Source of the DNA: Candidatus Altimarinota bacterium
Lineage (GTDB): Bacteria > Patescibacteriota > Gracilibacteria > BD1-5 > UBA2023
DNA length: 6,020 bases
Assembly (NCBI GenBank): GCA_008015855.1
Contig: SSGK01000025.1
Coordinates: 1 to 6,020, forward strand
Reading direction: 5' to 3'
This document shows, one piece after another, positions 1 to 4,924 of the stretch; within the stretch, counting starts at the first letter, position 1, and each line of letters opens with the position of its first letter. The notes below the pieces were generated by a model that saw only the letters and a list, made by a program, of their open reading frames with translations, did not search any database and was not told the origin of the DNA. The translations under genes and the position numbers were made by a program.

Positions 1-285
1 ATATGATGCATATTTTATTGATTGCCACTCAACAGAATCTCAGGAATTATCTCTTTTTCGTTCAATCATTACCAGATTTCATTGCTTATCAAGAGCTAAT
101 AAATCGAGTCGTTTATTGCTCGGTAAAACATATTCTTTTTGAATAATTAATAATTCCTCTTCAAGAATAATTGGGTATTTTTCAACCCATTCTTGAATAT
201 CGTAGCGCTCCTTTAGGTTTTGATTAGAGAAAGTTGTAGATCTCAACGGGATTATATTTTTATTCTTAACATCAATTTTATACAT
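1..285 (-). CDS. PD-(D/E)XK nuclease-like protein, N-terminal part (partial)
   Basis: The gene runs off the left edge; 95 codons are visible from ATG 283-285. Two in-frame UGAs (79-81 and 40-42) are read as Gly. Seen: a motif RLDLLALD near residues 59-66, followed by Gly-Asn-Leu-Val-Met-Ile-Glu-Arg-Lys (IERKRD). This spaced D...ExK layout is the catalytic core of PD-(D/E)XK nucleases, as in the NucS-like or DUF4268-type proteins that begin with a short beta-rich segment plus an 'LQEWVEKYP.IL'-like helix. Family assignment is from recalled motif patterns, not a search. The second UGA precedes DSVEWQSIKYASY, which resembles the conserved helix after the active site. The start lies 6 nt after the stop of the upstream membrane protein gene, so the two are probably cotranscribed. 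There is no Shine-Dalgarno. Role (DNA repair, defence or other) is undetermined because the C-terminal part is missing. Confidence 0.82.
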
Positions 286-291
286 ATAATA

Positions 292-597
292 TTACTGGAT
301 TATATAGAGAACACCGAGGAATATATAGGAGAGAAAACCCCAGAGGGTCATAGTTTCATTTGTTTTTCGCAGGTGGATGCGGTATGATATGGTTATTGGG
401 ATAAGTCCAAGTATCATGAGAATGAACATGCCCATTGCAGCACCGATACTTCCTGAGAAGAGGAGGTATACTCCATAGAAGAAACTTCCGATGAATATGA
501 TGAGTCCGATAATGTAGAGGAAAAAATTTCCGAGGGTTCCTTTCATAGGGGCGGTAAGGTTATGAAGATATCTTCTTGAGAAGTGCTTGGTAAACAT
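292..597 (-). CDS. Small multi-pass membrane protein, unknown function
   Basis: This 101-residue protein ends in UAA. An in-frame UAA lies a few codons upstream of ATG 595-597, so this is the longest possible start. Seen: a short basic N-terminus (residues 1-22), then three hydrophobic segments at about 24-47, 49-71 and 84-101, with a charged loop (RIHLRKTNE) between the second and third. It contains no recognised motif and no in-frame UGA. There is no Shine-Dalgarno, and no convincing promoter was found upstream. It is followed 6 nt later by the nuclease-like gene, which suggests a two-gene operon, though a functional link is only a guess. Confident as a gene because of its membrane-protein composition and compact spacing; function unknown. 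Confidence 0.75.
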   Translation of the reverse strand: MFTKHFSRRYLHNLTAPMKGTLGNFFLYIIGLIIFIGSFFYGVYLLFSGSIGAAMGMFILMILGLIPITISYRIHLRKTNETMTLWGFLSYIFLGVLYIIQ

Positions 598-721
598 GTT
601 CTGCCGTTTTTATATCATACTTGCAGTGGAGATATGAACGAATATTATCCATATTATTATCAAAATCTTCGATCGATATCAGGCATTGCTTCAGGGTGTG
701 TCATAGATAAGAATGATAAGC

Positions 722-852
722 AAATAAAATCCCTCCATGCGGTGTGCAGGGAGGGATTATCAAATACGATAAAAAATCCTACAGTACCGCGAGGAAGGAA
801 GTTGTTATGTCCGTTACAAGTTGTGCGACCATAGTTGGTTGTTAATAACGAT
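722..852 (-). ncRNA. Candidate small RNA transcript (or tiny-peptide mRNA)
   Basis: A promoter (859-886) and a strong rho-independent terminator (728-758 with its T-run down to about 722) on the minus strand delimit a transcript of about 125-130 nt, lying between two other terminated units. It contains no long reading frame. One 17-codon frame (830-832 ATG to TAG 779-781, MVAQLVTDITTSFLAVL) is hydrophobic but lacks a Shine-Dalgarno. ACAACTT occurs twice in the middle. No known RNA family is recognised. The unit is supported by its boundaries only; no expression evidence is available. Confidence 0.4.
728..758 (-). terminator. Rho-independent terminator of the small transcript
   Basis: A 9-bp stem AATCCCTCC/GGAGGGATT is extended by an inner TGC/GCA pairing around a GGTGT loop (plus-strand letters). 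On the minus strand it is followed by TTTTATTT, so it terminates leftward transcription. Confidence 0.8.
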
Positions 853-858
853 GTATCT

Positions 859-886
859 ATGGTATACTTTTTTTGTAGTTTGGCAA
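859..886 (-). promoter_or_regulatory. Sigma70-like promoter for the small transcript
   Basis: On the minus strand, -35 TTGCCA (881-886) and -10 TACCAT (859-864) are separated by 16 bp. It lies just downstream of the terminator at 904-930, so it would start a new unit at about 852. The -10 matches consensus at only four of six bases. Confidence 0.5.
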
Positions 887-903
887 ATTTTTGGAAAAAA
901 GAA

Positions 904-930
904 AAAAGCAGCCATTGTGTGACTGCTTTT
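904..930 (-). terminator. Rho-independent terminator after the 949-1221 gene
   Basis: Stem AAAAGCAG/CTGCTTTT, followed on the minus strand by a T-rich tract (TTTTTTCTTTTTT, down to about 895). It lies 18 nt beyond the UGA that ends the 90-residue frame. Confidence 0.85.
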
Positions 931-948
931 CTGATTGCCCGTGGAAAC

Positions 949-1221
949 TCAGGCGTACCGAGCTTCCATCGGAATATGGACAAGGCGATTGGTCAACTTT
1001 TCGAGAAAAGTAACCGCATCACCTTCGAGGCGAACATAGCGCTTCGCAAATTCGATGATTTTTGCTGCCATCGTGAGATGACAAGTGCAGATACCACGAG
1101 CGCGTGCATGATTGACGAGTGCTTCCACATTCGTCATTGTCAGTCGACTGACGCTCCGACACGTTCGATGGATGAACCGGAAAATCGGATCATTACTTTT
1201 GCGGCGTTTTTTTCGAGCCAT
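949..1221 (-). CDS. Small basic protein of unknown family, UGA at its end
   Basis: Ninety residues from ATG 1219-1221 to the UGA at 949-951. The start is well supported: a GAGGGG Shine-Dalgarno sits 6 nt upstream, and a good promoter lies at 1297-1324. The protein starts MARKKRRKSNDPIF, is rich in Arg/Lys and contains a predicted helical region (TNVEALVNHARARG to RLEGDAVTFLEKLTN). A nucleic-acid-binding role is an inference from charge only; no family is recognised. Odd: elsewhere in this window UGA is glycine, and if it is so here the frame continues to UAA 814-816 (135 residues). That extension would run through the terminator hairpin and into the next promoter, and its composition looks non-coding. 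No frame has UAA or UAG between 949 and the hairpin. Possible explanations are a sequence error, genuine termination at UGA, or a non-stop message. Confidence 0.6.
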   Translation of the reverse strand: MARKKRRKSNDPIFRFIHRTCRSVSRLTMTNVEALVNHARARGICTCHLTMAAKIIEFAKRYVRLEGDAVTFLEKLTNRLVHIPMEARYA

Positions 1222-1290
1222 TTATTATCCCCTCGTTTCATCCCTGTCCGTACCAGGGGGAGAAACAGATTGATCGGTTTGTACGGATAA
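1222..1290 (-). promoter_or_regulatory. Structured 5' leader with possible pseudoknot
   Basis: The leader (about 65-70 nt) of the 949-1221 gene contains TCCGTAC (minus strand; plus 1281-1287) that can pair with GTACGGA (plus 1247-1253). The same GTACGGA is also exactly the loop of a hairpin CCCTG/CAGGG (plus 1242-1258). The two pairings can coexist only as a pseudoknot. The C-run of the leader (CCCCT) is complementary to AGGGG of the Shine-Dalgarno at about 1227-1232, so an alternative fold could hide the start site. This looks like a translational switch or autoregulatory leader; the ligand or protein is unknown. Confidence 0.45.
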
Positions 1291-1296
1291 AGGAGG

Positions 1297-1324
1297 ATTA
1301 TTCCTTTTTTGACTTCTTTGTCAA
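1297..1324 (-). promoter_or_regulatory. Sigma70-like promoter for the 949-1221 gene
   Basis: On the minus strand, perfect -35 TTGACA (1319-1324), 16-bp spacer, -10 AATAAT (1297-1302). The inverted repeat TTTGAC-N6-GTCAAA (1308-1325) overlaps the -35 box and could be an operator. The promoter lies immediately after the cyclophilin stop codon, so some read-through transcription from the cyclophilin gene is also possible. Confidence 0.7.
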
Positions 1325-1329
1325 ATAAA

Positions 1330-1830
1330 TTATGCAACCACTTCTACTGATTCGATAATGATATCATCACGAGGAACATCATCATGTCCAGCACGACGAG
1401 TCGTTGGAACGCGTTCGATAGCATCGACCACTTCCATTCCTTCTGTAACCTTTCAAAATACCGCATAGCCCCATCCCATCCCACTCGGTCGAGTGAAATC
1501 AAGAAAATCATTATCAACCGTATTGATAAAAAATTGACTCGTTGCCGAATGTGGATCATTCGTTCGTGCCATTGCAATGGTTCCGCGGGTATTTTTGAGT
1601 CCATTGGCTCCTTCGTGCTCAATCGGGTGATGTCATTTTTTATCGATCATTCCTGGCTCAAGTCATCCTCATTGAATCATAAAACCCTTCATAACACGAT
1701 GAAAAAGGGTTCCACTATAAAATCCTTCTGTTACGTATCGGAGGAAGTTTGTAACCGTATTGGGAGCAAGGGTATCATCGAGCTCAAGAGTGATAGCTCC
1801 GAGATTTGTATTCATTCGTACTGTTTTCAT
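1330..1830 (-). CDS. ppiB: Peptidyl-prolyl cis-trans isomerase, cyclophilin type
   Basis: This 166-residue protein has the usual length of bacterial cytoplasmic cyclophilins (E. coli PpiB is 164). It catalyses cis-trans isomerisation of X-Pro bonds during folding. Seen in order: an N-terminal MNTNLGAITLEL strand, FHRVMKGFMIQGG (43-55, with the catalytic-type Arg45), NGLKNTRGTIAMART (76-90), SQFFIN (98-103), GWGYAVFG (119-126) and a terminal IIIESVEV strand. Four in-frame UGAs (1669-1671, 1663-1665, 1633-1635, 1453-1455) give Gly54, Gly56, Gly66 and Gly126; Gly54 and Gly126 match family glycines. Under the standard code this gene would be split into pieces. There is no signal peptide, so it is cytoplasmic. 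It has its own promoter (1861-1888), a leader of about 25 nt without a Shine-Dalgarno, and a terminator just upstream separating it from the calcium-binding protein gene. The symbol is by similarity. Confidence 0.97.
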
Positions 1831-1860
1831 AAAAAGAAAAAAAGAAATAAATCTGGCACG

Positions 1861-1888
1861 AGTATATGGGGAGTCGATTTTCTCGCAA
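1861..1888 (-). promoter_or_regulatory. Sigma70-like promoter for the cyclophilin gene
   Basis: On the minus strand, -35 TTGCGA (1883-1888), 16-bp spacer, -10 TATACT (1861-1866). It is placed directly after the terminator at 1891-1916 and gives a leader of about 25 nt. Confidence 0.65.
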
Positions 1889-1890
1889 AT

Positions 1891-1916
1891 AAAAAACGAG
1901 CGAGAGCTCGTTTTTT
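1891..1916 (-). terminator. Rho-independent terminator, symmetric
   Basis: An 11-bp perfect stem AAAAAACGAGC/GCTCGTTTTTT around a GAGA loop, with its T-run. It begins 2 nt after the UAA of the 1918-3354 gene. The A/T flanks let it work in both directions, but the adjacent gene on its right is leftward. Confidence 0.9.
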
Positions 1917-1917
1917 A

Positions 1918-3354
1918 TTATTTTGTTCCACTCGATTCGATATCCTTGAGGAAATTATCCCATGTTGCATCATCTGTTTCAGTGGTTGTCTTACATTTTC
2001 CTCCATAGAGGTAAGTGGCATTATCATTATACATTGCATCCTTACTTTCGTAGGTTTTTGGAGCTGGCTTATAAAGAGTTATCATTGTACCGTTCATCAT
2101 TTCTTGATTTGCTGGTTGGCCACATACGTAGTTAACAGTTGTGGTGGTAGTTTCTTTACATTTTCCTCCATAGAGATAGGAAGCTCATTCCTTATACATT
2201 GCATCCTTGCTTTCATACGTTTTTGGAGCTGGCATCATCTGGATACATGCAAACCCTTCTTTACAGGCAGGCATTGGAGGCTGTGCACATACATACGATG
2301 ACATATTTGTATTACTTGGCTTCTTTTCTTCCATGAAATCATCCATAAATCCTTCCATGAAATCATCAGAGAATACATCCCAATTCGTAGTGCTTACTCC
2401 AGTATCAAAGTTCCAATCTCCGAAATCAGCCCAATCCCGGCTATTCATAAGTCCATCTCCATCGATGTCATCATCCGTAGCATCAGATTTTCCGTCTCCA
2501 TCGATATCTCCAGAGAATCCAAGTCCCCAGCTGGTTGTATCAAGAGAATCACTCGTTCCATCATTATCATCATCTGTATCTTTGGTATTTAACTGCATGT
2601 CTCCATCACTGTCAGTATCTTTCATATTCGCAACACTGTCCCCATCGATATCAGCATCTTGAGTATTTAATTTTCCATCTCCATCGATATCAGACTGTGT
2701 TCCAAGTCCCGTTACACTCTGATCTTTTGAATCTACTTTCATGTCATTATCATCATCTTTGTCGGTACCATTTTGTTGACCATCACAGTCGATATCGCTA
2801 TCCCAAATATTTGGAATCGTATCACCATCGATATCAGCATCCTTCATATTTAAAACACCATCTCCGTCGATATCAGTTTTTGTTCCAAGTCCATTTCGGA
2901 TCTTGTCTTTTGTATTTGCGATACCATCCGCATCAGTGTCTTTATCTTTCAGATTTGCGGTTCCATCACCATCCATATCAGTATCGAGCGCATTACATAC
3001 ACCATCTCCATCGATATCGATATCAATCGCATTTTTTATATTATCTCCATCAATATCCCCATCGATACTATTTTTCTGACCATCCCCATCTACGTCTGTA
3101 TCGATACTATTTTTCTGACCATCATTATCGATATCCCAGTCGAGATAATTCGGAGTTCCATCATTATCCGTGTCAGTATTAATATTTTCCCAGGTTTCCA
3201 TCCAAACCGATTGGATGGTTGACTGTGTCTTCTTAAGAATATTCTTCTGAAGATCATTTACAATACTGGTATAATCTGTTGTTACTGCAGATACGGAGCT
3301 ACTCGTCATAATTAGTGCAGAGAGTACGAGTATGCTCAAAAATTTCTTCATCAT
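1918..3354 (-). CDS. Secreted calcium-binding (thrombospondin type-3-like) repeat protein
   Basis: 478 residues when the single in-frame UGA (2185-2187) is read as Gly390; with a UGA stop it would lose its last 89 residues. Seen: a signal peptide at 1-23 (MMKK, hydrophobic core, cleavage after SVSA), a short helical stretch (24-59), then at 60-307 a long run of DxDxDG-type repeats with the spacing DIDGDG..N..D. This is the thrombospondin type-3 / EF-loop-like calcium-binding pattern. Next come an acidic and Met/Phe-rich linker (308-350) and two similar C-terminal units (about 353-401 and 410-463), each with YVC.QP, PAPKTYESKDAMY and YLYGGKC. These units faintly resemble Kazal-type inhibitor modules of CPR proteins but lack several cysteines. 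No C-terminal membrane anchor is seen, so the protein is probably secreted or held at the surface by other means. Promoter at 3385-3412; no Shine-Dalgarno. MM gives two equivalent starts (3354 or 3351). Adhesion or a structural surface role is an inference. Confidence 0.9.
1996..2067. repeat. Intragenic direct repeat, copy 1
   Basis: A 72-bp segment highly similar at DNA level to 2161-2232, 165 bp apart. It encodes the second PAPKTYESKDAMY...YLYGGKC unit of the secreted protein. The close nucleotide identity suggests a recent tandem duplication. Confidence 0.8.
2161..2232. repeat. Intragenic direct repeat, copy 2
   Basis: The partner of 1996-2067, encoding the first PAPKTYESKDAMY...YLYGGKC unit. 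This copy carries the UGA codon (2185-2187) where the other has AAC/GAT-type codons, so the two copies have diverged in the middle. Confidence 0.8.
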
Positions 3355-3384
3355 ACAAGAGAAAGAAAGAGAATAAGTAATTGT

Positions 3385-3412
3385 AGTATAGGTGGTTCAA
3401 AAACTTTGTAAA
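3385..3412 (-). promoter_or_regulatory. Sigma70-like promoter for the secreted repeat protein
   Basis: On the minus strand, -35 TTTACA (3407-3412), 16-bp spacer, -10 TATACT (3385-3390). Predicted leader of about 25-30 nt before ATG 3354. Confidence 0.7.
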
Positions 3413-3488
3413 AAGAAAGCATCTTGCTCCTCTCTTTTTATATTTTTCAATATTTTTTTCTATATGCGAGAAAATATCATGGTTTCAC

Positions 3489-3516
3489 TTGTATTTTAGA
3501 GGCTTTTTCATAGTAT
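3489..3516 (+). promoter_or_regulatory. Probable promoter for the 3545-4036 gene
   Basis: -35 TTGTAT (3489-3494), 16-bp spacer, -10 TAGTAT (3511-3516). Both boxes are moderate. The position implies a transcript start near 3523, which excludes the ATG at 3515 and favours the one at 3545. Confidence 0.5.
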
Positions 3517-3544
3517 GACGCTAATACTTTTTTCTTTCATTTTT

Positions 3545-4036
3545 ATGAAAAATATTTTTCTTGTTCTCGTATGTATTTTGTCTATTCAGTCTGTTTTTGC
3601 TGCAGATCTCGTTGTTCCAGGAGTTGATACTTCAAAGGGAATTGGTGCTGGTGATGTAAAGTACAATGCTGATGGTTCTATGGGGGTTGGTGATATGAAG
3701 TATGATAAAAATGGTGCATCAGCTGGAAATGTAGCAGTTGATAAGGACAATGCAAAGGCTGGAAATCTCGTTGCAAGTGGGGGTATGAATCCAGAACTCA
3801 CTCCTCTTAAAAATGCTCCAACGAGTGGTTCTGCTACTCCAACAACTACAAAGGTTTCTGGTTCTACAACAGCTGCACCAGTGGTGGCAGGAACTACTAC
3901 CAAGTCTGGAGTGGTTCTCGCTAATTCAGATATGACAAAAACAAAGACTGGACCAGAAGAGACGCTTCTTATGATTTTTGCAGGAATTATCGGAGCACTT
4001 ATGTTCTTCCGTCTTCGTCAAAAAGAATCAGTATAA
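3545..4036 (+). CDS. Secreted C-terminally anchored surface protein, TGPE-type tail
   Basis: 163 residues from ATG 3545. An ATG at 3515 is in frame but would put 10 hydrophobic residues before a normal signal peptide and lies inside the predicted promoter, so 3545 is preferred. Seen: signal peptide at 1-19 (MKNIFLVLV..., cleavage after SVFA), then Gly/Asp-rich imperfect repeats (about 31-80: GDVKYNADGS, GDMKYDKNGA, GNVAVDKDNA). These are followed by a Thr/Ser/Ala/Gly/Pro linker (about 85-130), then TGPEE (135-139), a hydrophobic segment (141-155) and a basic tail (RLRQK). The last three parts have the layout of an LPXTG-like sorting signal; a TGPE variant is an inference from recalled CPR proteins. 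The likely location is the cell surface. It is transcribed divergently from the calcium-binding repeat protein, another exported protein. No Shine-Dalgarno. Function unknown. Confidence 0.85.
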   Translation: MKNIFLVLVCILSIQSVFAADLVVPGVDTSKGIGAGDVKYNADGSMGVGDMKYDKNGASAGNVAVDKDNAKAGNLVASGGMNPELTPLKNAPTSGSATPTTTKVSGSTTAAPVVAGTTTKSGVVLANSDMTKTKTGPEETLLMIFAGIIGALMFFRLRQKESV

Positions 4037-4050
4037 GTAGTGTAATTCGA

Positions 4051-4085
4051 AAATCCCTTCAAGAATTTCTTGAAGGGATTTTTTT
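4051..4085 (+). terminator. Rho-independent terminator of the surface protein gene
   Basis: A long near-perfect stem AAATCCCTTCAAGAA/TTCTTGAAGGGATTT with a minimal loop, followed by a run of seven T (4079-4085). It begins 15 nt after the UAA stop. Confidence 0.9.
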
Positions 4086-4089
4086 GTAT

Positions 4090-4118
4090 AAAAAAGCCCA
4101 GAACACGCATGTTCTGGG
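4090..4118 (-). terminator. Rho-independent terminator of the minus-strand RNA
   Basis: Stem CCCAGAAC/GTTCTGGG around a 6-nt loop (4097-4118), followed on the minus strand by C and six T (4090-4095). It abuts the opposing terminator at 4051-4085. Confidence 0.85.
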
Positions 4119-4225
4119 AAAACCCGAATCACACTTCTTGCAACAGGGAGGGAAGCAAGACTTTGGCAGCGGATTGGGCGAACGCTCCGGGCTCCATCTC
4201 CGTACAACGGGGAAGAGGAGGAACT
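4090..4225 (-). ncRNA. Uncharacterised structured small RNA
   Basis: The minus strand carries a promoter (4232-4259) and a terminator (4097-4118), predicting an RNA of about 135 nt. The stretch between them has no convincing frame and is markedly richer in G+C than its surroundings. Complementary pairs visible in it: CTTGC/GCAAG (4137-4141 with 4155-4159) inside either CCCAATC/GATTCGGG (4172-4178 with 4123-4130) or CCCGGA/TTCGGG (4186-4191 with 4123-4128), which are mutually exclusive. A small CCG/CGG hairpin is possible near the 5' end. I do not recognise it as tmRNA, RNase P RNA, 6S or SRP RNA. The plus-strand reading has a weak resemblance to the SRP loop (see rejected items). Function unknown. 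Confidence 0.55.
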
Positions 4226-4231
4226 TTTTAT

Positions 4232-4259
4232 ATAGTAAGTATTATTTTTAATAATGCAA
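4232..4259 (-). promoter_or_regulatory. Sigma70-like promoter for the structured RNA
   Basis: On the minus strand, -35 TTGCAT (4254-4259), 16-bp spacer, -10 TACTAT (4232-4237). It starts just after the stop codon of the 4265-4507 gene; no separate terminator lies between them, so that gene's message may also read into the RNA. Confidence 0.55.
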
Positions 4260-4264
4260 GTTTA

Positions 4265-4507
4265 TTATGCATATGTATCGACTCTCCTTCATTTTGCCGC
4301 CTCTCCTGATTCCTGGACTTGTCTATTTTGCTCTGCTTGTCGAACGGCATTCTCTGCGATGGCTTGTGTTTGTGCTTGGACTCATTCTGCTTGTTTTGCA
4401 TTCTCTGCTCGTTCCGTAGCAGCTTTTTGTTGATTTTCTCGTTGCACCGTTCCTTCATTTGCACGAGTCATTTGTGAATATACGTGGGCACCACTTTCGA
4501 TTTTCAT
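4265..4507 (-). CDS. Small Gln/Ala/Glu-rich helical protein, unknown function
   Basis: 80 residues from ATG 4505-4507 to UAA 4265-4267. It is visible only when two UGAs (4382-4384 and 4289-4291) are read as Gly42 and Gly73. Seen: MKIESGAHVYSQMTRANEG, then a low-complexity segment rich in Gln, Ala, Glu, Asn and Arg (about 20-66, ENQQKAA, ERAENAKQAE, AENAVRQAEQ) that should be helical or coiled, then a GRRVDTYA terminus. The N- and C-terminal motifs, separated by a charged helix, look like a small structural or motility-related protein, but no family can be named with confidence. A strong promoter at 4536-4563 and a leader of about 20 nt without Shine-Dalgarno precede it. It is divergent from the 4657-4854 gene. 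Confidence 0.85.
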
Positions 4508-4535
4508 AGTAGGAAGTATACTTATATTATTGGGG

Positions 4536-4563
4536 AGTATATTTTCCCTATACATGAGGTCAA
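4536..4563 (-). promoter_or_regulatory. Strong sigma70-like promoter for the 4265-4507 gene
   Basis: On the minus strand, -35 TTGACC (4558-4563), 16-bp spacer, -10 TATACT (4536-4541). Its -35 is one arm of the inverted repeat GTCAAGA-N8-TCTTGAC (4559-4580), whose other arm holds the -35 of the divergent promoter. Confidence 0.75.
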
Positions 4564-4575
4564 GAGAATAAAATC

Positions 4576-4603
4576 TTGACTTTTTTATTTCTTCCGATAC
4601 ATT
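4576..4603 (+). promoter_or_regulatory. Sigma70-like promoter for the 4657-4854 gene
   Basis: -35 TTGACT (4576-4581), 16-bp spacer, -10 TACATT (4598-4603), giving a leader of about 45 nt. It is back to back with the promoter at 4536-4563, the two -35 boxes being 12 bp apart. The repeat plus the T-run at 4581-4586 also has the shape of a plus-strand terminator, but no plus-strand gene ends there. Confidence 0.6.
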
Positions 4604-4656
4604 GAAAAATACCCTCTCAATAGTGGGCAGGGAGTAAATAAAAGAAGGGAATCACT

Positions 4657-4854
4657 ATGTCGGTAAATGGCGTATGGAAGGGTGATAAACCGGTACATGG
4701 CTTTAATCCCGGTTTCAAGGGAATGCCAGGACATGTTCATCATCCGAAACAACGGGAGCAAGGAATTGCTCCACAGGAAACGCAAACTCCTCCGGCAACA
4801 TCGAAAGTGCCGTTGAGTGGGGAAAAGCCTGTGCACATCGACACAACTGCGTAA
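4657..4854 (+). CDS. Small Pro/Gly/His-rich hydrophilic protein, unknown
   Basis: 65 residues, ATG 4657 to UAA 4852-4854, with GAAGGGA 6 nt upstream as a moderate Shine-Dalgarno. Seen: no signal peptide or membrane segment. The composition is rich in Pro, Gly, His, Lys and Gln, with a related pair GDKPVHGF (9-16) and GEKPVHID (55-62) near the two ends. It is probably mostly unstructured. No family is recognised. The promoter (4576-4603), ribosome binding site and terminator (4895-4924) all fit, so it is probably a real gene. It is convergent with pth, sharing the terminator. Confidence 0.65.
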   Translation: MSVNGVWKGDKPVHGFNPGFKGMPGHVHHPKQREQGIAPQETQTPPATSKVPLSGEKPVHIDTTA

Positions 4855-4894
4855 CGACTCCTCGGGTTTATCATCCTGAGAGAGCATCCAAAAG

Positions 4895-4924
4895 AAAAGG
4901 ACGGCCATAAGCACGTCCTTTTTT
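4895..4924. terminator. Bidirectional terminator between convergent genes
   Basis: Stem AAAAGGACG/CGTCCTTTT with an inner GC/GC pairing. It is followed by six T on the plus strand (4919-4924) and by TTTTCTTTT on the minus strand, so it serves both the 4657-4854 gene and pth. The pth stop codon (4923-4925) overlaps the T-run. Confidence 0.85.

Noticed and set aside
660..983. 107-codon minus-strand frame
   Set aside because: It spans two terminators and a promoter, has no ribosome binding site and no recognisable composition.
583..1290. Plus-strand frames at 583-834 and 835-1290
   Set aside because: No plus-strand promoter or ribosome binding site; they overlap minus-strand signals and the 949-1221 gene.
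1384..2301. 305-codon plus-strand frame
   Set aside because: It lies antisense to the cyclophilin and the secreted protein, both firmly identified on the minus strand; its Ser/Cys/Ile/Phe-rich composition has no domain pattern and it crosses a terminator.
2535..3182. 215-codon plus-strand frame rich in His, Tyr and Leu
   Set aside because: It is the mirror of the repetitive Asp/Gly codons of the calcium-binding repeats; the repetition is inherited from the real gene.
4131..4168. SRP (4.5S) RNA on the plus strand
   Set aside because: ACAGG...GGGAAGCA followed by TTGGCAG recalls the SRP loop, but the tetraloop stem between the two conserved sides is too short, and promoter and terminator both point to transcription of the other strand.
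4228..4464. 78-codon minus-strand Lys/Gln/Asn-rich frame
   Set aside because: It is the out-of-frame shadow of the code-25 gene at 4265-4507 and runs into the RNA promoter.
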